Of a stretch of 64,000 bases of DNA, positions 1 to 8,850 are shown in pieces. This DNA comes from Clavibacter nebraskensis NCPPB 2581 (GTDB lineage Bacteria; Actinomycetota; Actinomycetes; Actinomycetales; Microbacteriaceae), in contig NC_020891.1 of NCBI RefSeq assembly GCF_000355695.1, forward strand, positions 1,488,001-1,552,000, given 5' to 3'. The notes under the pieces were generated by a model that saw only the letters and a list, made by a program, of their open reading frames with translations, ran no database searches and had not been told where the DNA came from. Each line of letters starts with the position of its first letter. The stretch's first letter is position 1. The position numbers were made by a program, and so were the translations under genes.

Positions 1-3000
1 TCGCGGATCCAGGGCCAGAGCTGGGCGACCGCGTGCACGACCAGGACGACCGCGCCGATGAGGAACGGGGCCCGGAGCTTGAGGCGCGTCCCGACCAGCA
101 GCGTCGCCAGCGCGAGGACTCCGAGGCCGACGATGCGCCACGCCGGGCTGGGGCCGAGATCCGCGAGCAACGGCGGGACGAGCAGGACGAGGAGCCCGGG
201 AGCCAGATGGCGCATGCTGCCGGCGGACGCGTCGCGGAGGAGGCGCCGGGCGCCGACCACGAGGAGCGCCGCGGCGACGGGCACCGTGACGGTCTCCGCC
301 GGATCCGCCGCACCGGTCGCGACCAGGACCGCGGCGACCAGCCCGCCGACGACGAGCGCCGCGATCGCGAGGACGCGGTCCTGCGACGGGGGAGCGGCGG
401 GGAGTCGGCTCTCCGCCGTCTCCGTCTCCGTGGACGCCGTCACGCGCGTCGACGAGCAGACGACGTGAAGAGCGGCGACCAGGCCCACGAGGAGGGCGGC
501 TCGGGGTCCGGCGTCGTGCATCCCCTCGGCGTGGGCGCGGAGGATCCCGGCGGTGCCCGCACCTCCCGCCCCGACCAGCGCGACCAGCACGGTGGCTCGG
601 GTCGCCGCTCGGAGCAGGGCATCCGCGGGGGCGCCGCCGCCGGGGTGCGCGCTCGCGGCCGGCGCTCGGTCCGCGACCGGCTCAGCCGGGGGGATCGTCC
701 CCCGTCGCGCGTCCGTGCGGGTGCCGGGGAGCTCCTCCGGGAGCGCGGGCAGGAGGCCCACGGCGAGCACGAGGACCACGGCGGCCGCGAGCGTCCAGAG
801 GTCCGTGCGCGAGAAGGAGGCCGCCTGGTCGCCGACCAGCTGGGCGACGGCCCTCCCGAAGCCGACGAGCGGGACCGTGAGCGCGGACGCCGCCGCGGCT
901 GCCCCCACGAGGGGTCGCGTCGGTGACGCCGGGCCGGTGCCACGGAGCGCGGACGCGCAGAGCAGCAGGACGGCGGCGGCCGTGATCCCCAGGACGAGCG
1001 CCCGGACGGGCGTCCCCGTCCAGGACGCGACGGCCGTCGGCAGCGCGGCCAGGAGGAGGGCGCCGAAGAGGACGGGCGCCGCGCCGGACGCGCGTCCCGG
1101 GGCCGGCGACACATCCCGTGGGCGGCCGGAGGACCCGCGGTGGAGGAGCGCGGCCACCGCGAGCATCACGCCGGCCGTGGGGAGGACGTAGGGCTCCACG
1201 GCGTCGACACGGCCGCGGCCGAGCGGCACCCACAGGGCGGCGGAGCCGAGCACGAGCGCGATCCAGCCCACGTGGCGCCGCGCGCGCGACCCCGGCGGCG
1301 TCGAGGCGATGAGCACGGCGACCGCGGAGAGGAGCAGGGCCACGGGGAGGCCGGCGGCGTCGGTGGACGCGCCGACCGCGACGGTCCCGGCCACGAGGAC
1401 GCCCGTCGCCAGGTCGGCGGAATGCCGGAGGAGCCCGGCGTCGGGCGTGGAGGGGCCGACGGGCACGGCGACCGGGTTCCGGAGCCGGTCGGCGGAACCC
1501 ACGGCCGCGACGAGCACGGCGACGATCGCCGGGACGGCCACGGCGGCGGCGTCGACGGACGCGTACCCGCCGCGCCAGGCGAGGAACGCCACCACCACGG
1601 CGCCGAGCAGCGCCGCCGCGGCGGAGACGGCGAGGACGTGCCGGTGTACCGAGCGGAGCACGAGGAGCGCACCGGCTCCCGCCACGAGGGCGACGCTCGC
1701 GACGAGCGGACGGACGACGCCTTCGCCGGTGCCGACCGACGCGCACAGGACGACGGCGACGAGCGCAGTCGTACCCGCCCACGCGGATCCGGCCAGCCGA
1801 GCGTCCGCCGGGTTCCGGGCACCGCGCAGGACGAGCACGCCGACCCCGACGAGCAGCGCCGCGGTGATCGTCAGCTGGAGGTCGACGGCCGGCTCGCGGC
1901 CGGCATCGCCGGCGGAGAGGCGCAGTGCGCGCGTGCCGCCGACGACCAGGAGCCCGATGCCTGCGCCGATGACGACGGCGCGCAGCAGCGGGCGGACGGG
2001 GGATGCCGCGTGGCGCAGGGCGGCAGCGCCGCCCAGGGCGAGGGCCGCGCAGATCCCCGTCAGGAGGTAGGGCCGGAGCACGTCGTCGGGACGACCGACG
2101 GCAGCGAGGGGGAGGACGGCCGTGAGGATGCCCGCGAGGGTGAGCGTCGTGACGCCGCGGCGCACCCGGGGCTCGACCGACGACGCCATCCCTCCTCCGT
2201 CGGCGCGCACCGCGGCGTGGTGCATCAGCGCGGCGAGGAGGAGCAGCGCGCCCGCCACGGGCAGCCAGTACGCCTCCGACGAGGTGGTCCCGCCGGCGAG
2301 CAGTCGCGACCACAGCGCCGCGATCCCCGCGCCGAGGGCCGTCCAGCCCCAGGCGCGGCGGGCGCTGCGGGACAGGAGCAGCCCGTCGTGGGCGATGGAC
2401 ATGGCGAGCGCCGCCGCCGCGAGCAGGAGCAGCGGGACCCACAGGCGTCCGCGTGCATCGAGGGTGGGATCGACGGAGACGGCGACCACCAGCGAGCCGA
2501 TCGCCACCGCGGTCGTGCCCACGTCGAGGGCGACGCGCAGCGCGCGCGACGCGTGCCGACGGGCGAGCAGGGCGGCTGTCGCCACGACGAGGGTGACAGC
2601 GGCGGGGACCACGCCGTGGGGCGTGGCACCGCGGTCGACCAGGGCGCCGGCGGTCAGGACGGCGAGGAGCAGCGTCGGGGCGACGAGGGCGGCGGTCGTG
2701 AGCCGCCAGCGGCGCAGCGCGGTCGTCCCCGGCGCGCGGGGGACCTCGGCCTCCGGCTCGGGGCGGAGCGCGCGCTCGGGCAGCGCGACGCGACCCGCGC
2801 CGCCGACGGTCCACGCCACGAGACCGGCGACCAGGGTCACCTGCGCCGCGATGGAACAGGCAGGGGATCCGGTGAGCGCACCCCCGACGCGGTCCGCTCC
2901 GACGATCGCCACGAGGAGGGCCGTGAGGCACGCGGGGAGCAGGACCGTCGCGAGGAGCGCGCGCCTCCGCAGGCCCGGACGTCCGGGCAGCGCGCCGGCG

Positions 3001-5252
3001 ACGAGGACGGTCAGACCGGATGCCAGCAGGACGAGCACCACGGGGTCCGCCGCCGCGTCGAGCGCGCTCGACGCGGGCGCGTCCCCGATGACGCGCGCGG
3101 TGGTGAGAGAAGGGGCCAGGGCGCCCGCGGAGACGAGGCCCGCGAGCGCGGCTCCCGCGGTGGCGAGGCGCGCGGTGTGCTCCGTGCGCGCGGTCTGGGA
3201 CCCGACGACGAGGAGCAGCACGAGGATCGGCGCGGCGGCCCACCAGGTGCTCGTGCTCGCCCAGGAGGCGGCCCCGGCGAGGGCGCCCGCCACGAGGGAC
3301 AGCGCGGTGAGCGGGGCAGGAGGGATCGCGGCGGGGCCGGCCGCCCGGCGGGAGGACAGGCGCCACGCGAGAGCTCCGGCCGAGGCGACGAGGTACGCGG
3401 CGACGACGACGGCCACGGGACCGAGCGCCGGGATCGCGGCGATCAGCGCCGCGGCACCGGTCCATGCGAGGAGGCTCCTGCGCTCCCGGGAGCGTCGGCC
3501 CACGACGGCGGCGACCGCGGCGAGGACCCAGACGGCGACGAGTCCGAGCGCCCCTGCGCGGACGTCCCCGGACAGGCCGGCGACGTCGCTCGTCCGGGCG
3601 AGGACCCCCACCGTATCGTCGAGCGGATCGTGTGCCCAGGCGGGCAGCCCGACGACCAGGGCAGCCGTGATCCCGCCGAGCCCGGCGATCGCGGCGGGGA
3701 GCCCGGCGACCGCCGCCACGACCAGCGCGGCGAGGGCGGCGACGCGTGCCGTGCCGGCCACGGCGGCGTCGGGCAGCCGGCGCGCGGCCACATCGAGCAC
3801 GGCAGCCGCGAGCGCCGCCGCCACGAGCTGCGCGCAGAACGTGAGCATCGCGGGCCCGCCCGTGAGCACCGTCACGGGCAGGGCGGCGGCGGCTCCCACG
3901 CCCGCGACGACGGCGGCCAGGATGCGCAGCGCATCCGTCGGATGACCGGCCGCGACCGGCGCCGCGTCCGGTACAGCGCCGTCATCGGTCGACGGCACGG
4001 GAGCGTCGGCGGGGGCCGCTGGTGCGGCGATGTCGCGATCCACGTCATCGCGGCGGAGCTCGTCGACGCGGTCGTCGGGGGACACGGCACGCGCGAGCGC
4101 CCAGGCGTGCGCGCCGCTGGCGACGGCCGCGACGAGGAGGGGGAGCGCCGGTACCGCGTCGGGGTCGATCGCGGCGGCGGCGCCCGCGAGCAGAGCGGCG
4201 GCGGCGCCGCCGACGCCCACGACCCGGAGGATCCGCCGCTCGAGCGGGTCGGGCAGGTTCGCCGCGCGGGAACGGGGTGCCGCATGGACGAGGGCCACGG
4301 CCGAGGCGGCAGCCAGGGCGAGCGCGGTGCGGGTGCCGGCGTCCGACGAGGGCACGGCACCGACCAGGAGGCCGGCCCCGACGGAGAGTCCCGCCCATCC
4401 GGCGATGCCGGCGGTGCGGATCCGCAGCAGCGGCCGGAGCACGAGGATCGCCGCGTAGATGACGAGCGTCCCGACGCCGAAGTGGACGAACGGGTCGTTC
4501 GACGCCGCTCCCGCCAGGTCGTAGGACCGCACGGCCCAGACGTCGAGGTGCAGCAGCACGACGCCCACGACGCCCACGGCCTCGGCGGTGCCGGGCAGTC
4601 GACGCCGGGCGAGGACCGCCGCCGCGCCGAGGGTGGCCAGGGTGACGGCCGCCGTGATCGCGGCCCGGACGACCAGCCCGTAGGTGACGAAGGCGTAGAC
4701 GACGTAGAAGACGGCCGCGACCGAGAGCAGCACGACGCCGATGGCGAGCAGCACGGCCGGGACGCTGATGCGGCGACGGGGCGCCGCGGGTGCGGGAGGG
4801 ACGGGATGCGGCATTCGGGTGGGCGCCTGCTGCGGTCGGGGTGCGTCCGGAGAGGGCGAGGGCGGTGGTGCGACCGCGTCCGTCGCCGCATCGGGGGCGA
4901 TGGTCGTCGCCGTGGCCAGTGCGTCCCGCAGCACGGGCACGGGCACGGATGATGAGTCGGGGGCGGCGGGTGCGACGACCGCGGCCGCACGGGCGCGCGC
5001 CGCCGCATCGCTCCAGCGCCGCATCGCCTCGAGCAGCCGCTCCCGCTCGGTGATCGCGTCGACCACGCGGCGCGAGGCGCCGAGGAGGGCGGCGGCCTCG
5101 GGCGCGCGGACGTCGAGCCCGCACCGAGCGCAGACGAAGGCGCCCAGCGGCGCGAAGCAGGCCGGGCAGAGCTCCGTGCGCAAGAGGTCGAGGGGTCGTG
5201 CGGCCCACGGCTGCGCCCCGATCCCCGATGCCCGTGCGTCGTCCTCGACCAT
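1..5252 (-). CDS. Giant polytopic membrane protein with N-terminal zinc ribbon (SCO7322-like), 3' end outside window
   Basis: The minus-strand reading frame stays open from the ATG at 5252 to the left edge, giving at least 1750 residues. The N-terminus carries a C-x2-C-x8-C-x2-C zinc ribbon (Cys29, 32, 41, 44). An Ala/Pro-rich linker follows to about residue 160, and then dozens of short Ala/Leu/Val-rich hydrophobic segments fill the rest. The last residues in the window include the string AVAQLWPWIR, which I recall near the C-terminus of the actinobacterial SCO7322-type proteins, so probably only a few dozen residues are missing. Function is unknown. The zinc ribbon should be cytoplasmic and the remainder membrane-embedded. 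It stands alone, transcribed away from the tRNA genes. Codon use matches the neighbours. Gene reality is certain from the very long open frame; the family assignment is from memory. Confidence 0.85.
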   Translation of the reverse strand, partial: MVEDDARASGIGAQPWAARPLDLLRTELCPACFAPLGAFVCARCGLDVRAPEAAALLGASRRVVDAITERERLLEAMRRWSDAAARARAAAVVAPAAPDSSSVPVPVLRDALATATTIAPDAATDAVAPPPSPSPDAPRPQQAPTRMPHPVPPAPAAPRRRISVPAVLLAIGVVLLSVAAVFYVVYAFVTYGLVVRAAITAAVTLATLGAAAVLARRRLPGTAEAVGVVGVVLLHLDVWAVRSYDLAGAASNDPFVHFGVGTLVIYAAILVLRPLLRIRTAGIAGWAGLSVGAGLLVGAVPSSDAGTRTALALAAASAVALVHAAPRSRAANLPDPLERRILRVVGVGGAAAALLAGAAAAIDPDAVPALPLLVAAVASGAHAWALARAVSPDDRVDELRRDDVDRDIAAPAAPADAPVPSTDDGAVPDAAPVAAGHPTDALRILAAVVAGVGAAAALPVTVLTGGPAMLTFCAQLVAAALAAAVLDVAARRLPDAAVAGTARVAALAALVVAAVAGLPAAIAGLGGITAALVVGLPAWAHDPLDDTVGVLARTSDVAGLSGDVRAGALGLVAVWVLAAVAAVVGRRSRERRSLLAWTGAAALIAAIPALGPVAVVVAAYLVASAGALAWRLSSRRAAGPAAIPPAPLTALSLVAGALAGAASWASTSTWWAAAPILVLLLVVGSQTARTEHTARLATAGAALAGLVSAGALAPSLTTARVIGDAPASSALDAAADPVVLVLLASGLTVLVAGALPGRPGLRRRALLATVLLPACLTALLVAIVGADRVGGALTGSPACSIAAQVTLVAGLVAWTVGGAGRVALPERALRPEPEAEVPRAPGTTALRRWRLTTAALVAPTLLLAVLTAGALVDRGATPHGVVPAAVTLVVATAALLARRHASRALRVALDVGTTAVAIGSLVVAVSVDPTLDARGRLWVPLLLLAAAALAMSIAHDGLLLSRSARRAWGWTALGAGIAALWSRLLAGGTTSSEAYWLPVAGALLLLAALMHHAAVRADGGGMASSVEPRVRRGVTTLTLAGILTAVLPLAAVGRPDDVLRPYLLTGICAALALGGAAALRHAASPVRPLLRAVVIGAGIGLLVVGGTRALRLSAGDAGREPAVDLQLTITAALLVGVGVLVLRGARNPADARLAGSAWAGTTALVAVVLCASVGTGEGVVRPLVASVALVAGAGALLVLRSVHRHVLAVSAAAALLGAVVVAFLAWRGGYASVDAAAVAVPAIVAVLVAAVGSADRLRNPVAVPVGPSTPDAGLLRHSADLATGVLVAGTVAVGASTDAAGLPVALLLSAVAVLIASTPPGSRARRHVGWIALVLGSAALWVPLGRGRVDAVEPYVLPTAGVMLAVAALLHRGSSGRPRDVSPAPGRASGAAPVLFGALLLAALPTAVASWTGTPVRALVLGITAAAVLLLCASALRGTGPASPTRPLVGAAAAASALTVPLVGFGRAVAQLVGDQAASFSRTDLWTLAAAVVLVLAVGLLPALPEELPGTRTDARRGTIPPAEPVADRAPAASAHPGGGAPADALLRAATRATVLVALVGAGGAGTAGILRAHAEGMHDAGPRAALLVGLVAALHVVCSSTRVTASTETETAESRLPAAPPSQDRVLAIAALVVGGLVAAVLVATGAADPAETVTVPVAAALLVVGARRLLRDASAGSMRHLAPGLLVLLVPPLLADLGPSPAWRIVGLGVLALATLLVGTRLKLRAPFLIGAVVLVVHAVAQLWPWIR

Positions 5253-5416
5253 GCAGCCCCCCCCGAGCTCGCCCGTTGCGGAAGCTCCCAGGCTATCCAC
5301 GGACCAGGAACCTGACGGTCCGACGGGCGGCGCACGACGGGTCGCCCCGAACGGGGGAGGGACCACGTGACGACGGGGCTGTGGAGGAGGAGACGGGGAG
5401 GGCGGAGTGACCGCGA

Positions 5417-5490
5417 TGGAGGGGATGACGGGAATCGAACCCGCGTGATCAGTTTGGAAGACTGAGGCTCTACCATTGAGCTACATCCCC
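5417..5490 (-). tRNA. tRNA-Gly(TCC)
   Basis: Read on the minus strand, this folds as a full cloverleaf. A 7-bp acceptor (GGGGATG with CATCCCC), a D-arm with GCTC/GAGC, an anticodon stem TCAGT/ACTGA around loop CTTCCAA (anticodon TCC), and a T-loop TTCGATT are all present. The discriminator is T, and the 3' CCA is encoded (5417-5419). Confidence 0.96.
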
Positions 5491-5681
5491 GCGACGCCGG
5501 AGCCACCGCCCCCGAGGGGCCGTGCGCCGGATGCGCGGGATCCAGCGTAGCGCAGCCTCCCGTCGCCGGTGACCAGGGCCGGGCACGAGTCGGATAGGCT
5601 GTGGCACGGTCGGATCGGCTTCCGCGCGCCTGCACGAAGAGGGGCACGGCGCCCGCCTCGACCGAGGGAATGCGTGGCAGC

Positions 5682-5757
5682 CGGGGCGTAGCGTAGTGGC
5701 TAGCGCGTCCGCTTTGGGAGCGGAAGACCGCAGGTTCGAGTCCTGTCGCCCCGACCA
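5682..5757 (+). tRNA. tRNA-Pro(TGG)
   Basis: The cloverleaf has a 7-bp acceptor CGGGGCG/CGCCCCG, an anticodon loop TTTGGGA giving anticodon TGG, and a T-loop TTCGAGT. The encoded CCA is at 5755-5757. It lies 65 bases before the trigger factor start. A -10-like TAGGCT about 90 bases upstream may be its promoter. Confidence 0.96.
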
Positions 5758-5822
5758 CATCCCCGACGACGAAATGCCGTCTCAGCCGAGGCGCGTACCG
5801 CGATTACAGGAGAACTCCACAC

Positions 5823-7265
5823 GTGAAGACCACGGTCGAAAAGCTGAGCCCCACGCGCGTCAAGCTCGCGATCTCTGCGACCCCCGAAGACCTGAAGCCG
5901 CACATCGACCACGCATACGGCCACATCGCCGAGCAGGTCGCCATCCCCGGCTTCCGCAAGGGCAAGGTGCCGCCGCCCATCATCGACCAGCGCGTCGGCC
6001 GCGAGGCCGTGCTGGAGCACGCCGTCAACGACGGCATGGACGGCTTCTACCAGGCCGCGGTCAAGGAGACGGACATCCGTCCCCTCGGGCGCCCCGAGGC
6101 CGACGTCAAGGAGTGGCCCGGCAAGGACCTCACCGGCGACCTCCTCCTGGAGATCGAGGTCGACGTCCGCCCCGAGTTCGACCTGCCCGCGTACGAGGGC
6201 CTCGAGCTCACCGTGGACTCCGTCGAGGTCACCGACGACGAGGTCGGCACCGAGCTCGACATCCTGCGCAGCCGCTTCGGCACGCTGATCACGGTCGACC
6301 GCCCCGCGAAGACTGGCGACTTCGTCCAGATCGACCTCACCGCCACCATCGCCGGCAACGCCGTCGACACCGCGAGCGGCATCTCCTACGAGCTCGGCTC
6401 GGGCGAACTCATCGACGGCATCGACGAGGCCCTCGAGTCCCTCACGGCTGGCGAGAGCACCACCTTCGAGTCGAAGCTGCTCGGCGGCGACAACGAGGGC
6501 GAGACCGCGGAGATCGCCGTCACCGTCCAGTCCGTCAAGGAGCGCGAGCTGCCCGAGGCCGACGACGACTTCGCGCAGATCGCCAGCGAGTTCGACACCA
6601 TCGACGAGCTGCGCGCGGACCTCAAGGTCCAGGTCGGCAAGTCCAAGGTCTTCGGCCAGGTCACCCAGGCTCGCGACCAGATCGTCGACAAGCTCCTCGA
6701 GACCGTCGAGATCCCCGTCCCGGAGAAGCTCGTCGAGGACGAGGTGCACCGCCACCTCGAGAACGAGAACCGCCTCGAGGACGACGTGCACCGCGCCGAG
6801 GTCAAGGTGTCCAGCGAGAAGGCCTTCCGCCAGCAGCTGCTCCTCGACGCCATCGCCGAGAAGGAGGAGCTGAAGGTCAGCCAGGACGAGCTGACCCAGT
6901 ACCTCATCCAGGGCGCGCAGCAGTACAACATGGAGCCGAACGAGTTCGTCCAGGTGCTCCAGCAGAACAACCAGATCCCCGCCATGGTCGGCGAGGTCGC
7001 GCGCAACAAGGCCCTCGCGGTCGTGCTCGACAAGGCCCGTGTCGTGGACGCCGACGGCAAGGTCGTCGACGTGACCGAGTTCACGCAGCCCGTCGTGCGC
7101 GACGCGGACGCGGTGTCCGAGGAGCCCGCCGACGCGGACGCCGAGGCCGTGACGGCCGACGCCCCCGCGGAGGAGGCCGCCTCCGAGGAGGCGCCCGCCG
7201 AGAAGCCGAAGAAGAAGGCGCCCGCGAAGAAGAAGGCCGCCGAGAAGGCCGCCGACTCCGAGTAG
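5823..7265 (+). CDS. tig: Trigger factor, ribosome-associated chaperone and peptidyl-prolyl isomerase
   Basis: This 480-residue protein is the ribosome-docked chaperone that shelters nascent chains. Residues 1-110 form the ribosome-binding domain with the signature GFRKGK at 43-48. An FKBP-like PPIase domain lies around 150-245, and the rest is the helical substrate-binding arms. The C-terminus is a low-complexity Ala/Glu/Lys tail ending in a Lys-rich stretch, longer than in E. coli and common in actinobacteria. The start is GTG at 5823, supported by AGGAGA at 5808-5813. It precedes clpP1-clpP2, the classic tig-clpP-clpX gene order, but a strong hairpin separates it from clpP1, so the genes are probably separate transcripts. 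Confidence 0.97.
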   Translation: MKTTVEKLSPTRVKLAISATPEDLKPHIDHAYGHIAEQVAIPGFRKGKVPPPIIDQRVGREAVLEHAVNDGMDGFYQAAVKETDIRPLGRPEADVKEWPGKDLTGDLLLEIEVDVRPEFDLPAYEGLELTVDSVEVTDDEVGTELDILRSRFGTLITVDRPAKTGDFVQIDLTATIAGNAVDTASGISYELGSGELIDGIDEALESLTAGESTTFESKLLGGDNEGETAEIAVTVQSVKERELPEADDDFAQIASEFDTIDELRADLKVQVGKSKVFGQVTQARDQIVDKLLETVEIPVPEKLVEDEVHRHLENENRLEDDVHRAEVKVSSEKAFRQQLLLDAIAEKEELKVSQDELTQYLIQGAQQYNMEPNEFVQVLQQNNQIPAMVGEVARNKALAVVLDKARVVDADGKVVDVTEFTQPVVRDADAVSEEPADADAEAVTADAPAEEAASEEAPAEKPKKKAPAKKKAAEKAADSE

Positions 7266-7300
7266 CAGCCACCGCCGCCCGCCTCGACCGGCAGCGACAC

Positions 7301-7334
7301 GAGGGCCCGGGGAGCATCAGCTCCCCGGGCCCTC
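7301..7334 (+). terminator. Intrinsic-type terminator hairpin after tig
   Basis: A perfect 15-bp stem (arms 7301-7315 and 7320-7334) surrounds an ATCA loop, 35 bases after the tig stop. There is no T-run, as usual for high-GC actinobacteria. Confidence 0.8.
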
Positions 7335-7342
7335 GTGCGTGG

Positions 7343-7408
7343 GGCGGCTGCGCTCTCCGCCCGCGGCGGCTGCGCTCTCCGCCCGCGGCGGCTGCGCTCT
7401 CCGCCCGC
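7343..7408. repeat. Three perfect 22-bp tandem repeats upstream of clpP1
   Basis: The unit beginning GGCGGCTGCGCTCTCC and ending GCCCGC occurs three times without mismatch at 7343-7364, 7365-7386 and 7387-7408. The array starts 8 bases after the tig terminator and ends 77 bases before the clpP1 start. Its role is unknown. It could be repeated regulator sites or simple slippage. Confidence 0.95.
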
Positions 7409-7415
7409 GGCGAAC
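7398..7415 (+). promoter_or_regulatory. Candidate ClgR operator in the clpP1P2 promoter region
   Basis: The segment CGCCCGCGGCGAAC (7402-7415) plus the 4 preceding bases matches the corynebacterial ClgR consensus (CGCYNANRGCGWWS core, recalled from the literature) at all but about two positions. It lies about 28 bases upstream of a -10-like TAGATT at 7443-7448. ClgR is the known activator of clpP1P2 in actinobacteria. No clgR gene is in the window. Confidence 0.4.
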
Positions 7416-7485
7416 ACGGGCATCGGGGCGGATCCGCTCCGATAGATTCATGACTCGAAGCGACGAATGAATGGGAGCTCGAACA

Positions 7486-8073
7486 ATGGCCGAACCGACA
7501 CTGGTACCCGGTGTTTTTGACCGACTGCTGAAGGACCGCATCATCTGGCTCGGATCCGAGGTCCGCGACGACAACGCGAACGAGATCTGCGCGAAGATCC
7601 TGCTGCTGGCGGCGGAGGACACCGAGAAGGACATCTTCCTCTACATCAACTCGCCCGGCGGTTCCGTCACGGCGGGAATGGCCATCTACGACACCATGCA
7701 GTTCGTCCCCAACGACATCGTCACCGTCGGGATCGGGATGGCCGCCTCCATGGGCCAGCTGCTCCTCACGAGCGGCACCAAGGGCAAGCGGTACATCACG
7801 CCCAACGCCCGCGTGCTCCTGCACCAGCCGAGCGGTGGCTTCGGCGGCACCTCGAGCGACATCCAGACGCAGGCGCAGCTCATCCTCGCGATGAAGCACC
7901 GGCTCGCCGAGATCACCGCGGGCCAGACCGGCAAGACCGTCGAGCAGATCAACGAGGACGGCGACCGCGACCGCTGGTTCACCGCCCAGGAGGCCCTCGA
8001 GTACGGCTTCGTCGACCACATCCGCGAGTCGGCGACCGACGTCGTCGGCGGCGGCGGCACCGAGACCTCCTAG
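7486..8073 (+). CDS. clpP1: ATP-dependent Clp protease proteolytic subunit 1
   Basis: This is a 195-residue serine protease subunit of the cytoplasmic Clp barrel. Catalytic Ser88 sits in GMAASMGQ and His113 in LLHQPS, and the catalytic Asp is near 158 in the NEDGDRD stretch. The start at 7486 is chosen over an ATG five codons earlier because GGGAG at 7473-7477 lies 8 bases before it and the protein then begins like its homologues. It is followed 35 bases later by clpP2. In actinobacteria the two rings assemble as a mixed ClpP1P2 complex, with ClpX (encoded at 10162) as one ATPase partner. Confidence 0.95.
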   Translation: MAEPTLVPGVFDRLLKDRIIWLGSEVRDDNANEICAKILLLAAEDTEKDIFLYINSPGGSVTAGMAIYDTMQFVPNDIVTVGIGMAASMGQLLLTSGTKGKRYITPNARVLLHQPSGGFGGTSSDIQTQAQLILAMKHRLAEITAGQTGKTVEQINEDGDRDRWFTAQEALEYGFVDHIRESATDVVGGGGTETS

Positions 8074-8108
8074 ACCCGCGACATTCGAGACAGGTAAGAG
8101 AAGAGAAC

Positions 8109-8789
8109 ATGGAATTCCCCACCTTCGGCGGCGCCCGCGGCGCCGGCTCCACCGCCACGAGCCCGTCGTCGCGGTACATCCTCCCCAGCTTCGAGGAGCG
8201 CACGGCCTACGGCTACAAGCGCCAGGACCCGTACGCGAAGCTCTTCGAGGACCGCATCATCTTCCTCGGCGTGCAGGTCGACGACGCGTCCGCGGACGAC
8301 GTCATGGCTCAGCTGCTCGTGCTCGAGTCGATGGACCCCGACCGCGACATCGTCATGTACATCAACTCGCCCGGCGGCTCGTTCACGGCCATGACCGCCA
8401 TCTACGACACGATGCAGTACGTCTCGCCGCAGATCCAGACGGTGTGCCTCGGCCAGGCGGCCTCCGCCGCCGCCGTGCTGCTCGCGGGCGGCGCACCCGG
8501 GAAGCGCCTCGCGCTCCCCAACGCGCGCGTGCTCATCCACCAGCCCGCCACGGGCGAGTCCAGCGGCGGCCAGGCCTCCGACATCGAGATCCAGGCCGCG
8601 GAGATCATGCGCATGCGCTCCTGGCTCGAGGACACGCTCGCGGAGCACACCAAGCGCGACCGCGACCAGATCAACCGCGACATCGAGCGCGACAAGATCC
8701 TCGGCGCGGACGAGGCGCTGGAGTACGGCCTCATCGACCAGGTGCTCACCTCGCGCAAGAACCTGACGGCGGCGATCCCCGCCCGCTAG
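8109..8789 (+). CDS. clpP2: ATP-dependent Clp protease proteolytic subunit 2
   Basis: This second ClpP paralogue has 226 residues and an N-terminal extension of about 30 residues relative to ClpP1. It carries the nucleophile motif GQAASAAA, the His motif LIHQPA and a downstream Asp region with ERDK. GAGAAG just before the ATG acts as ribosome binding site. It is co-transcribed with clpP1 (35-base gap) and forms the second ring of the ClpP1P2 barrel. A strong hairpin directly follows and separates it from the convergent sfnG-like gene. Confidence 0.95.
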   Translation: MEFPTFGGARGAGSTATSPSSRYILPSFEERTAYGYKRQDPYAKLFEDRIIFLGVQVDDASADDVMAQLLVLESMDPDRDIVMYINSPGGSFTAMTAIYDTMQYVSPQIQTVCLGQAASAAAVLLAGGAPGKRLALPNARVLIHQPATGESSGGQASDIEIQAAEIMRMRSWLEDTLAEHTKRDRDQINRDIERDKILGADEALEYGLIDQVLTSRKNLTAAIPAR

Positions 8790-8801
8790 GCCCGCACGGA
8801 C

Positions 8802-8835
8802 GAAGGGGCGGTCGGCCGATGCCGACCGCCCCTTC
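8802..8835. terminator. Bidirectional terminator between clpP2 and the sfnG-like gene
   Basis: A perfect 15-bp stem (8802-8816 with 8821-8835) closes a CGAT loop, midway between two convergent genes. It can serve both strands. Confidence 0.85.
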
Positions 8836-8850
8836 CGCGTGCCCGGTGGA

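Noticed and set aside
1-4952. Long Arg/Glu/Gly-rich open frames on the plus strand and other frames opposite the giant membrane protein
   Set aside because: They are overlapping shadows produced by 72-75% GC. Their composition is not protein-like, and only the minus-strand frame from 5252 encodes hydrophobic helices and a zinc ribbon.
7343-7408. CRISPR-like array
   Set aside because: The repeats abut without spacers and there are no cas genes.
7471-7485. ATG five codons upstream of the clpP1 start
   Set aside because: It has no ribosome binding site, while the ATG at 7486 has GGGAG at good spacing and gives the normal N-terminus.
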